A DNA stretch of 64,000 nt from Pseudomonadota bacterium. Lineage in GTDB: Bacteria; Pseudomonadota; Alphaproteobacteria; Rhizobiales; Rhizobiaceae. Under the pieces are notes generated by a model. It ran no database searches. It saw only the letters and a list, made by a program, of their open reading frames with translations, and had not been told where the DNA came from. Positions 26,713 through 34,473 of the stretch are shown piece after piece (position 1 is the stretch's first letter; each line of letters opens with the position of its first letter). The position numbers were made by a program, and so were the translations under genes. The stretch covers positions 62,001 to 126,000 of the forward strand of contig JAEXYH010000083.1 of NCBI GenBank assembly GCA_023451735.1, written 5' to 3'.

Positions 26713-28088
26713 CCAAGGATCTCGAAGAGATCGGTGAGGTCGCCCATCACGGGCCAGAGGATCTGTTCATTGCCCTGATGACGCTCATCGGCGCCTTCCT
26801 GCTCATGCTCTTGGTGCACGCACCCCTTGCTGTACTGACAGGCCTTATCGTTCCGTTGACGGCTGTGGTCACGACGATCTACGGCAAGCGTATGACCGCG
26901 ACTTGGCGTGCGCTTTATGAGAGGGTCGGGGAGTTCAACGCTCGCATCGAGGAAAATATCGGCGGCATCCGGGTGGTGCAATCGTTTGCCAACGAGGAAC
27001 ACGAGCGGGCGCTGTTTGCCAGCAATAACAGGAATTACCTAGCCACAAAGCTAGAGGCCTATCGGATCATGGCGGCTTCCATGTCGCTTTCCTATCTCTC
27101 GATGCGCTTCGTCCAAGTCGTGGTGATGCTGGCAGGCGCCTGGTATGTGACCCGCGGTGAACTGACCGCTGGTGGCTTTGTCGGCTTCCTCCTGCTGGTC
27201 GGTGTCTTCTTCCGCCCGATCGACAAAATCAATTCGATCATCGAGACATATCCAAAGGGCATTGCCGGATTCCAGCGCTATGCAGACTTTCTCGATCGGC
27301 AGCCCGATATCAAGGATCTGCCCGGTGCCAAGGCCGTCCATCGATTGGGCGGATGCATTATTTATCGCGATGTCCATTTTGGCTACCGGGCCGGCATGCC
27401 GATCCTGGCTGGCTTGAACCTTTTGATCGAAGCTGGGGAAACTGTTGCGTTCGTCGGCCCCTCTGGTGCAGGCAAGACGACGATCTGCGCTCTCCTGCCA
27501 CGCTTTTACGAGGTGACCGGCGGCGCCATCAGCCTAGATGGAATAGACATCAGGCATATCACCCTCAGCAGCCTTCGCTCCAACATCGGCATTGTTCAGC
27601 AGGATGTCTTCCTTTTTGCCGGAACCATTCGTGAAAATATCACGTATGGCCGTCTCGGCGCCTCCGAGTATGAGATTATCGAAGCTGCGCGTCGAGCCCG
27701 CCTCGATGATGTCATCGCAGCCTTACCCGATGGTCTTGATACTGTCATCGGCGAGCGCGGCGTCAAACTTTCCGGCGGGCAGAAGCAGAGGCTAGCGATT
27801 GCACGCATCTTTTTGAAGAACCCGCCGATCCTGATCCTTGATGAGGCAACGTCGGCGCTCGACAGCGAGACGGAACAGGCAATACAGCAGTCACTCGCTG
27901 AACTTTCGCAGGGGCGTACGACACTGGTCATAGCCCATCGGCTGGCTACCATCACCAGTGCTGATCGCATCGTCGTGGTCGAAGATGGACGCATCATAGA
28001 GGAGGGGAGGCATCAGCAATTGCTGACGAAGGCCGATGGCCGCTATCGCGCGCTCTATGCCGCTCAGGACCGGAGCAGCTCAGCATGA
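26697..28088 (+). pseudogene. ABC exporter (fused membrane-ATPase type), 5' end lost
   Basis: The frame lacks a proper start and opens inside the family at LVARLTKDLEEIGEVAHHG, missing roughly the first 130 residues including the first membrane helices. The remaining 463 residues keep several helices and a complete ATPase: Walker A GPSGAGKTT, signature LSGGQKQRLAIARI, Walker B PILILDEATSALD and H-loop IAHRLAT. The TTG at its head could allow low expression, but a protein without TM1-2 is unlikely to work. The other half of the deletion junction with the TonB receptor. Confidence 0.85.
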
Positions 28089-28159
28089 GACGGTGAGAAT
28101 CATGTTTCAATCGAGGCGGCAGGCTGAACTCCCGAATGATAATAATGGAGGACAAATTC

Positions 28160-28657
28160 TTGAAGCTAAAAAGGGAGGCTGAAGTGGCGATTGCAATTCT
28201 GGTCGCCTGTGCCAGGTCGAATAACCGCCGCCTGAAGACGGCGGATGCTGCAAAGGTCGCCGCGACCACGAGCGACTTTGCGGCGCATATCGTCTTGAAG
28301 CTTGTGAATGCTGGTTTCCTGAAAACTAAGCGTGGTAGAAACGGGGGACTGGAACTCTCGCGACCGGCAAATGCAATCTCGCTGCGGGATATTATCTGCA
28401 GGGTGAAGGACCAACAGTCTGACACTTCGGAAGGAAGAAGATCATCCGGAGAGAAATTGAAGGTGGGATCTCTCAAGCAGATCATGCTTGGCGCTAACCA
28501 CGCCGTCCAAACCTATCTTGATCGCTTTTCCATCGCCGATCTGGCTGACAACGAGCGGGCGACTGGGGACAGTCAAATTGGCGAAAGATCTAGTGTCAAG
28601 CGCGTCCGGCGACCCACCAGACGCGCGCCAGAACTGGAAACCAGCTTTCCCCGATAA
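28160..28657 (+). CDS. Rrf2-family transcriptional regulator
   Basis: A 165-residue winged-helix protein. The start chosen is TTG at 28160: it has GGAGG eight bases upstream and gives the typical Rrf2 N-terminus (MKLKREAEVAIAIL); the ATGs at 28136 and 28145 have no ribosome site. The helix-turn-helix and wing are seen at DFAAHIVLKLVNAGFLKTKR and GRNGGLELSRPANAISLRDI. The three closely spaced cysteines of Fe-S-binding Rrf2 members are absent. The C-terminal 40 residues are basic and unlike the family, so the end may be frameshifted. Confidence 0.7.
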   Translation: MKLKREAEVAIAILVACARSNNRRLKTADAAKVAATTSDFAAHIVLKLVNAGFLKTKRGRNGGLELSRPANAISLRDIICRVKDQQSDTSEGRRSSGEKLKVGSLKQIMLGANHAVQTYLDRFSIADLADNERATGDSQIGERSSVKRVRRPTRRAPELETSFPR

Positions 28658-28736
28658 AAACATCAATTTTGGCAAGAGCGTTGAATGGGTCGATGGTGCG
28701 AACCCGTTCAAGAGCAAAAAAACTTTGGCGAGTGAC

Positions 28737-29172
28737 TTAGATTACGGTCGCACGGAGTGGATTGATAATGTCGATCCCCTGAGAATCTAGCTCATTATAG
28801 GTGACAATGATGCAGCTATTGGATTGCGCAATAGCAGCCACGATTGTGTCCACGGCACTCCTTGGGTGGCCCGTCGCCTTGCCGTGTGCCATTAGATCGC
28901 CCCAGATCAGAGCTGCCTTTTCGTCAAACGGAAGGATGCAACCAGCAAAGAGCGACTGCGGCCCTTCATTGCCGGCAAACTAGGTTTTCGAGGGCGGCTC
29001 GCTTCTTTCCCGCCGGCTTCTCAAGTATTTCTCGGTGTATCTCGGCGACAGTAAGCGAAGCGATGCACAAATCATCATCGGCTTGCTCGGCCATCCATGT
29101 CATCAGTGACGTCGAAGGCTCTACTTTGGTGATATTGCTAAAGATGTTGGTGTCGAGCAAGTAGCGCATCAT
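28737..29172 (-). pseudogene. VapC-type PIN-domain toxin, frameshifted
   Basis: The first frame gives the PIN start (MMRYLLDTNIFSNI, with the first catalytic Asp) and LTVAEIHREI, then stops at 28966. The rest of the domain continues in another frame from about 28972: SLFAGCILPFDEKAALIWGD, RSAVDTIVAAIAQSN, TYNELD and IINPLR, ending at 28737. A one-base slip has split the gene. In addition the usual TDNE/TDND acid near the end reads TYNE. Both changes predict an inactive RNase. Its start overlaps the antitoxin stop. Confidence 0.8.
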
Positions 29173-29468
29173 AGATCTATCGCGCGACCTTCCTCGCGTG
29201 AACGGGCTGTGTCGAGATCGACTCCGACCATCGGCGATCGGCGGAGAGCCGCGAGGATACCACCCTTTTTACGCGGCTCTCCGGCAAGGGTTTCGCTGAC
29301 AACGGCACGCAGATTGGCTGCTTCCGGGCCATCTTCTGCCAATCTGCGTGCAAGTGATCTAATTAAACCGCGATCACTATCACGCCCAAGTACCTCAAAA
29401 CGAGCGAGGCCGCGGTCGCCCAAGCGGCTTCTGTAATTCTGAATTGCACGTGTCCGAGAGCTGGTCAT
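29169..29468 (-). CDS. Antitoxin partner of the PIN toxin (VapB-like)
   Basis: A 99-residue protein starting at the ATG at 29468, with GGAGG five bases upstream; the longer frame from 29543 has no support. Contains YRSRLGDRGLARFEVLG, RSLARRLAEDGPEAANLR and the tail GGILAALRRSPMVGVDLDTA seen in rhizobial antitoxins next to VapC. The stop overlaps the toxin start (ATGATG). The gene looks intact while its toxin is broken, so it may persist as an orphan antitoxin. Confidence 0.75.
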   Translation of the reverse strand: MTSSRTRAIQNYRSRLGDRGLARFEVLGRDSDRGLIRSLARRLAEDGPEAANLRAVVSETLAGEPRKKGGILAALRRSPMVGVDLDTARSREEGRAIDL

Positions 29469-29641
29469 CGGATCCTCCGGATATTTCCAGTAATTTAGCC
29501 AGATGAGGCGATCTCTGAAAGTCGCCTGGAGAATGGACATCAATCACCAGACCCTCGCGATTGGCGCAAGTCGTCGCTCCACCTCCCGGTGGCCGGGGTA
29601 AGGAATAGCCAACTCGCGATGATCGGACCAAACGGATCAAT

Positions 29642-30059
29642 CTATTTTGTTGATCCGGCGGCTAAATTTTTTGAAGGTACGCCAAATGCATTGTCGATCT
29701 TGATCATGAATGCCTTGCTGAAACGACCGAGGACCTTTTCGTCGGGCTTGATGTACCAGGAGCGTTCCGCCAGATACGTAATTGTATTCATCGACCAGCA
29801 CCTAACAGCGCAAATTGTTCAGGCCGGCTCGACGTGCCCCCGTATCAGGGATTTGCAAGGCGGCGCAGCCGGACCGTGGCGGTTGCATCGTGACTGCCAG
29901 AAGCGCCAGATGCGTAAGGCCGTCCTTGGCACTGCGAAACGCAACGACGACCCAGGTCGGGCGCGACTTGCGACCTTCGCCGTCTCGTCCTGCCGGCTCC
30001 GTTAAATATGGATCGGTAAATATCTGGCCGGGAAGGAACTCATAGGTAATCGCCGTCAC
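29642..30059 (-). pseudogene. PemK/MazF-like toxin homologue with nonsense and frameshift mutations
   Basis: From a GTG at 30059 the frame reads ITYEFLPGQIFTDPYL, GRKSRPTWVVVAFR and LTHLALLAVT, a pattern like small PemK/MazF-type growth inhibitors. A TAG at 29802-29804 interrupts it, the reading resumes with VLVDEYNY, and a second lesion near 29775 shifts the frame before SWYIKPDEKVLGRFSKAFMI and the stop at 29642. Two independent lesions mark it as decayed. The family label is from general resemblance and is tentative. Confidence 0.55.
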
Positions 30060-30207
30060 CCTGCCCACGAGCCAATCGATCGATTTCGGCGCTAAACAGC
30101 TTAACGTACTCATCAGGCATGTCCGAGGCACGATGAACCTCGCGGGGATCTCCGCTGGTGCGCAGGCACTCGTAATGCTCGACGTTTCCGGACACTGTGC
30201 ATGGCAT
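30040..30207 (-). CDS. Small 55-residue protein overlapping the toxin remnant (possible antitoxin)
   Basis: A short frame from ATG 30207 gives an acidic peptide containing SGNVEHYECLRTSGDPREVH and DEYVKLFSAEIDRLARGQG, ending 20 bases inside the PemK-like frame. Size, overlap and order match an antitoxin preceding its toxin. No strong ribosome site was seen and the N-terminus may itself be truncated. Confidence 0.4.
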   Translation of the reverse strand: MPCTVSGNVEHYECLRTSGDPREVHRASDMPDEYVKLFSAEIDRLARGQGDGDYL

Positions 30208-30323
30208 CCGGTGAGGAATTCGTCTCTCTGCAGCAGACGAATGTGCGAAACCGACAAGCTCGATCTGGGGCGAGCGCGAATAACATGCTTGCCGCAGCTC
30301 ACTGGGGTCAGCATCCGTAACCT

Positions 30324-31082
30324 TCAGTGTGCGCTGTATGCGCCATCAACCAAATGGTAGCTTCCGGTGATGAAACTCGCCTGATCTGACAATAGAAAGC
30401 AAACAAGGGCGGCGACTTCATCCGGTGTTCCGCATCGCCCCATGGGCTGCAATGCCTCCATCCGCCGATTGTTGGAAAAGTTCTTGTATGCGGCCTCGAG
30501 AAGCGGCGTCTCGATCCAGCCCGGACCAACGGCATTTATGCGGATCCCGCGCCTTGCATATTCGATCGCCGCTACTTTGGTCAGCCCAACAACCCCGTGC
30601 TTGGCAGCCGTATATGCCGCAGTCGCAGGCAACGCTACCGAACTCAGCACAGAAGCAATATTGACGATCGCTCCTTGACCCAGCTTGAGCATCGCGGCGA
30701 TTTCGTACTTCATGCAGTAGAATACAGCGTTGAGATTGATGTCTATCACCCTTTGCCATTCGTCGAGTGAGTAGCCCGCGGTATCGATCTGGCGGCCATA
30801 GCTTCCAGCATTGTTGATCGCGAGATGCGGCCCCCCAAATTTCATGGTGACATCCTCAATCAAGGCCTCGACCGCCGATGGACTTGTGACGTCGACAGCC
30901 ATGTCGTGAGCGAGATATCCGCACGCGGAAATTTCTCGCGCGACCCCGCGCGCTGCTTCTGCATTCACGTCGGCCACGATGATTTCAGCGCCTTCGTTTG
31001 CCAGGCGCCTGCATATGGCCGCGCCAATGCCGGAACCGCCTCCAGTCACAATCGCAATTTTTCCCGCTATATCTGCTTTCAT
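30324..31082 (-). CDS. Short-chain dehydrogenase/reductase (SDR)
   Basis: A 252-residue classical SDR. NAD(P) motif TGGGSGIGAAI (residues 14-24), NNAG (about 91), catalytic Ser in NIASVLSSVALP, YTAAKHG (about 157) with Tyr and Lys, and PGWIETPLLEAAY. GGGAGG lies nine bases before the ATG at 31082, so the long upstream extension is excluded. It probably reduces a ketone or oxidises an alcohol of a small metabolite. It stands alone between toxin remnants and the divergent L,D-transpeptidase. Confidence 0.9.
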   Translation of the reverse strand: MKADIAGKIAIVTGGGSGIGAAICRRLANEGAEIIVADVNAEAARGVAREISACGYLAHDMAVDVTSPSAVEALIEDVTMKFGGPHLAINNAGSYGRQIDTAGYSLDEWQRVIDINLNAVFYCMKYEIAAMLKLGQGAIVNIASVLSSVALPATAAYTAAKHGVVGLTKVAAIEYARRGIRINAVGPGWIETPLLEAAYKNFSNNRRMEALQPMGRCGTPDEVAALVCFLLSDQASFITGSYHLVDGAYSAH

Positions 31083-31367
31083 CCAAATACCTCCCCCAAA
31101 ATGTAGTTTGCGGTCGAATAGAGTCTGTACTCTCGGTTTATAGTCATCGAGAGACGCCTGAAGCACAGTTTCGCTGCCGGTGTGAGTGGAATCACAGTTT
31201 ACTTTCCACAGTGTAGCGGTAAGGTTGCAGAGACGGGAGAAAATGCAATCGGTAAGTTGGTGTATCAGTTGGAGGGCTTGATCCATGCTGTCATGAAGGC
31301 CCAAAACGCGATCCATAACGGACCGGCATCCTAGCCAAGGTAATTTCAACAACCGCGATAGGTAGGC
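31083..31367. other. Divergent promoter region between SDR and L,D-transpeptidase
   Basis: 285 bases without a supported gene; both neighbouring genes must be transcribed outward from here. No recognised operator was found. Confidence 0.4.
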
Positions 31368-31946
31368 ATGAGCAACATTCTCATGAGGCGCCGAACTGTC
31401 ATGCTCTTCGGCGTAAGCGTTCTGGGATCCGGCTGCACCGCAACTGCCTGGTCGCCGCTCACCGTCACAGGTTACAGGTTGCCCGGCCAATATCGGCGTC
31501 GCCGCGTCGCCTATGATGGCGGCGAGCCGCCCGGCACTATCGTCGTCGACACGACAGAGCGATATCTTTACCACGTGGCATACGGCGGCTGGGCTACGCG
31601 ATACGGTGTAGGGGTCGGAGAAGCAGGGCTCTCGCTCAAGGGCCGGGCGACCGTGGGCAGGAAGGCAGAATGGCCATCATGGACGCCGACTGCCAGCATG
31701 ATCCAGCGCAAACCACGGCTGCAGCAATATGCAGGAGGTGTCGAGGGCGGAGTTCATAACCCTTTGGGAGCAGCGGCTCTCTACCTTTATCAGGGCAACA
31801 AGGACACGATGTACCGTCTCCATGGGACGAATGAACCTTGGTCGATTGGACACGCAGTGTCGAACGGCTGTGTGCGGCTAACCAATGACGACATTGTTCA
31901 CCTCTATTCACAAACGCCGATCGGTACACAGGTTTTGATCATCTGA
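31368..31946 (+). CDS. L,D-transpeptidase (YkuD domain)
   Basis: A 192-residue exported protein. N-terminal signal (RRRTVMLFGVSVLGSGC) ends in a cysteine that could be lipidated, although the -3 position is not the usual leucine. The YkuD catalytic motif is complete: HGTNEPWSIGHAVSNGCVRL (about residues 158-177), with the nucleophile Cys in SNGCVRL. Such enzymes make 3-3 crosslinks or attach proteins to peptidoglycan. It heads a plus-strand series of small envelope genes. Confidence 0.92.
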   Translation: MSNILMRRRTVMLFGVSVLGSGCTATAWSPLTVTGYRLPGQYRRRRVAYDGGEPPGTIVVDTTERYLYHVAYGGWATRYGVGVGEAGLSLKGRATVGRKAEWPSWTPTASMIQRKPRLQQYAGGVEGGVHNPLGAAALYLYQGNKDTMYRLHGTNEPWSIGHAVSNGCVRLTNDDIVHLYSQTPIGTQVLII

Positions 31947-31959
31947 CGGACGATCAGCC

Positions 31960-32175
31960 TTGAGTAACGACAATGGTTTCTCGCATCGCCGCGGTATCGC
32001 TGAGGCGCTGCTCGTTGCCTTCTCGCCTCGGAAGGCAAAGTGTAACTGCCCGGAATGGTTGTGGTTCTATTGGTTGTGTGACATTTATATACTATCCTTG
32101 GTGGCTTTTTACGGGTATTACATTAGACGTTGCCTGAGAGAACCGATTATGAAACTGGAGAGGACATCTTTATGA
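31960..32175 (+). CDS. Possible small membrane protein
   Basis: A 71-residue frame with a TTG start, one aromatic-rich hydrophobic segment (WLWFYWLCDIYILSLVAFYG) and an end that overlaps the next lipoprotein start (ATGA). No family recognised and no convincing ribosome site; it could be non-coding. Confidence 0.25.
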   Translation: MSNDNGFSHRRGIAEALLVAFSPRKAKCNCPEWLWFYWLCDIYILSLVAFYGYYIRRCLREPIMKLERTSL

Positions 32176-32297
32176 GCAGACTTCTAATCGTTGCAGTTGC
32201 AGTAGTTTCCGTTTCCGGCCTGAGCGGATGCGGAATGATTGGGAAGGGCAAGGGGAAAGCACCTCCGCCGGTAGAACAGACAGCCGTCTACAAGTAA
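32172..32297 (+). CDS. Small 41-residue lipoprotein
   Basis: A short gene starting at ATG 32172 with AGAGGA seven bases upstream. The peptide has a Sec/lipoprotein signal (LLIVAVAVVSVSGLSGC, LSGC lipobox at residues 17-20), then a glycine/lysine-rich stretch and a proline-rich tail ending in QTAVYK. Tiny lipoproteins of this design occur in rhizobia. Followed by a strong hairpin. Confidence 0.7.
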   Translation: MSRLLIVAVAVVSVSGLSGCGMIGKGKGKAPPPVEQTAVYK

Positions 32298-32313
32298 TTT
32301 TTTCTAAGTTGTC

Positions 32314-32339
32314 CGGGGAGCATTTGTGGATGCTCCCCG
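32314..32339 (+). terminator. Hairpin after the small lipoprotein gene
   Basis: Ten-base perfect arms CGGGGAGCAT and ATGCTCCCCG around a six-base loop, 16 bases after the stop. There is no T tract after it, so it may be an RNA-stabilising element rather than an intrinsic terminator. Confidence 0.55.
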
Positions 32340-32437
32340 TCGGCAATTCATGTCATTTCTTGCCGATCATCAGCTTTGGCAGGAAGGTTTGGCGATGGCT
32401 CACTTGAACTCTTCGTTCGGGGGAATGGAGCGTATTG

Positions 32438-33028
32438 ATGGCGCGTAGAAATGACCTTGCGTTTCTCATGCTCTTACTCCCCCTGCTGGCCGCTTCGTGC
32501 CAAGGCGACGACAAGCCTCCGCTGCCGCGGTACGTATCTAGCTATCAAGGAAGCTTCAGTCACTCCGTCGGAGCCTTTCAGCCGACCGACCACCGATATT
32601 TCATAGAATTCCGTTCGCGCTATGCGCTGACCTACGGACATTCCTATGTCGTGTTTGGGCAAATAGGGACCAACGGCCAGATGATTGTTCCTGAGGTGGC
32701 AGGGCTTGCGCCCGCCTCGAACAATCCGTTCCCTTATGTCCTTGGCCATTTCATTCCGGTGCCCGCGGAAACGGGTGAAAGCGATGGCGATCTCGAGGAA
32801 GAATATCGCTCAGCAAGCTGGCGCGTAATACTGACCGAGGGAGAATATCAAAAGGTGGTCAATCATATCCGTGCGCTTAAGGCCAAATCCAAAGTTTGGC
32901 TGGCATCGGTCAGCAATTGTAATGCCTTCGTAGCCGATATCGCGCATTCGATGGGCTACAAGACGCCGTCGATATATCTTCGGCCCCAGCAGTTCATAAC
33001 ACGGCTTCGGGAACTCAACGGAGGATAA
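32438..33028 (+). CDS. Putative lipoprotein with papain-like His/Cys motifs
   Basis: A 196-residue protein with a lipoprotein-type signal (LAFLMLLLPLLAASC, Cys at about residue 21). GGAG lies seven bases before ATG 32438. Two segments stand out: YGHSYVVFGQIG with His and SNCNAFVADIAHSMGY with Cys, in the His-before-Cys order of circularly permuted papain-like (LRAT/NlpC-related) enzymes. No family name can be given; the enzymatic idea is inference. It sits 58 bases before the methyltransferase operon. Confidence 0.6.
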   Translation: MARRNDLAFLMLLLPLLAASCQGDDKPPLPRYVSSYQGSFSHSVGAFQPTDHRYFIEFRSRYALTYGHSYVVFGQIGTNGQMIVPEVAGLAPASNNPFPYVLGHFIPVPAETGESDGDLEEEYRSASWRVILTEGEYQKVVNHIRALKAKSKVWLASVSNCNAFVADIAHSMGYKTPSIYLRPQQFITRLRELNGG

Positions 33029-33086
33029 AAATGGAGGGCGTAACCCTAGCGGCCTGGCGGAAAGCCGGTAACCTTCGGTGGGTAGG

Positions 33087-33680
33087 ATGAGTATATCCGT
33101 TGCCCATGTCGGTGAAACATTCTGGATCGCGGGAATCATAGGCTGGTATATTATTCGCCGCCCCTTCGAACGACGGGCCAAAGGCGTTCACGTGGTTGAC
33201 GACCGCCGCTCGGTCATCGACAAAATTGGCCTGTTGGCGGCCTTGGCGGGGCAAGGTGTCGTTCCGGGAGTTTATGTTGCGACGGGTATGCCCGCGGCGG
33301 CAGACTATCAGACCCGCATTTGGGCAGTCGTCTTGGGCGTCGGCCTGTTCTCCGCCGGTCTGTGGCTGTTTCGAAAGACCCACAAGGAACTCGGAAAGAA
33401 CTGGTCGATTACCCTGGAGATACGCGACAAGCATAAGCTGGTAAGTACCGGCCCTTATTCACTCGTTCGCCACCCCATGTACAGCTCATTCCTGCTATTG
33501 GCACTCGGCCAGATGTTGTTGCTGTCAAACTGGGTAGTCGGGCTGGCAGGGCTGCTTGGCTTTTCTGCTCTATTCTTCTTCCGGGTCGGAAGGGAGGAGC
33601 GCATGATGTCGGAAACCTTCGGCTCCGGCTATGGAGACTACATGAAGAAGACGAAGAGAATTATTCCCTATTTCTATTGA
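33087..33680 (+). CDS. Membrane methyltransferase of the isoprenylcysteine/phospholipid type
   Basis: A 197-residue integral membrane protein with about four hydrophobic segments. The C-terminal half has the ICMT/PEMT signature: HKLVSTGPYSLVRHPMYSSF (about residues 115-134) and EERMMSETFGSGYGDYMKKT, which bind S-adenosylmethionine. A GTG three codons upstream is an alternative start. First gene of a tight operon with an acyltransferase-like gene (7 bases away) and an SDR, suggesting modification of a lipid or other hydrophobic molecule. Confidence 0.82.
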   Translation: MSISVAHVGETFWIAGIIGWYIIRRPFERRAKGVHVVDDRRSVIDKIGLLAALAGQGVVPGVYVATGMPAAADYQTRIWAVVLGVGLFSAGLWLFRKTHKELGKNWSITLEIRDKHKLVSTGPYSLVRHPMYSSFLLLALGQMLLLSNWVVGLAGLLGFSALFFFRVGREERMMSETFGSGYGDYMKKTKRIIPYFY

Positions 33681-33687
33681 GGCGCAT

Positions 33688-34473
33688 ATGCGAGGCCGTG
33701 CCCTTAAAATATCGGCATCCCGCCGGCTCGTCGGAGACCTGATGCGCTTTTCGATTGGAATACCTCGGGTTGCCGTCCAAAGAAAAATGGACCTGACACC
33801 TTTGTTGACGGCGCGGAACGCGCGGACCCGACGTCCGTCCTGGACGGTACTTTTCCTCAAGGGATATGGTATACTAGCTGAGGAAACCCCCGAATTTCGT
33901 CGTGCCTACGTTAAGCTTCCTTGGCCGCATTTTTACGAATATTCGAAGAGTGTCGCGTCGGTTGCTTACGAACGCGAGCATGAAGGGGAACGTGTGGTTC
34001 TACTTGCCACCGTGAAGAACCCTGAAAACCGTTCGATCGCCTCTCTTCAGGAGACCATTGAAGCGACACGTTCAGATCCGGTCCTTGATATCAAGCAGTT
34101 CCGGCGCGCCTTGAGGTTTGCTGCGCTGCCGGGGCTGGTCAGATGGCTATTGCTGTGGTTCGGTCTCAATCTCGCGAAGCGTCGGGCCCATCACTTCGGC
34201 ACGTTTCAGCTTTCTGTTTATTCTGGCCTGGGATCGGAGTCGTTGAACCCCCTGACGCCGCTGACAACGCTCCTGAACTGGGGCCCAATCAGCGAGGATG
34301 GAAGTGTGAATGTTCGAATTCTCTACGATCATCGGGTGATGGACGGCGCAACCGTCGCACGCGCGCTGGCGCGCTTCGAAGCGATCTTGAACAACGGCAT
34401 CGCATCGGAGGTCAACGAACTTCCCGGCGAAGGGTCGCTCTTTCCAGCGCAACGGATTGGTCCCGCCGAATGA
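33688..34473 (+). CDS. Stand-alone E2-type acyltransferase domain protein (no lipoyl domain)
   Basis: A 261-residue protein resembling the catalytic domain of 2-oxoacid dehydrogenase acyltransferases and chloramphenicol acetyltransferase. The C-terminal part has HHFGTFQLSVYSGLGSE, LTPLTTLLNWGPI and the catalytic YDHRVMDGATVARAL (about residues 216-230), with His and Asp in the DHRxxDG motif. Lipoyl and E1/E3-binding domains are absent and no dehydrogenase genes are nearby, so it is not a normal dehydrogenase E2. It may transfer an acyl group from CoA to an unknown acceptor. The stop overlaps the next start. Confidence 0.75.
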   Translation: MRGRALKISASRRLVGDLMRFSIGIPRVAVQRKMDLTPLLTARNARTRRPSWTVLFLKGYGILAEETPEFRRAYVKLPWPHFYEYSKSVASVAYEREHEGERVVLLATVKNPENRSIASLQETIEATRSDPVLDIKQFRRALRFAALPGLVRWLLLWFGLNLAKRRAHHFGTFQLSVYSGLGSESLNPLTPLTTLLNWGPISEDGSVNVRILYDHRVMDGATVARALARFEAILNNGIASEVNELPGEGSLFPAQRIGPAE

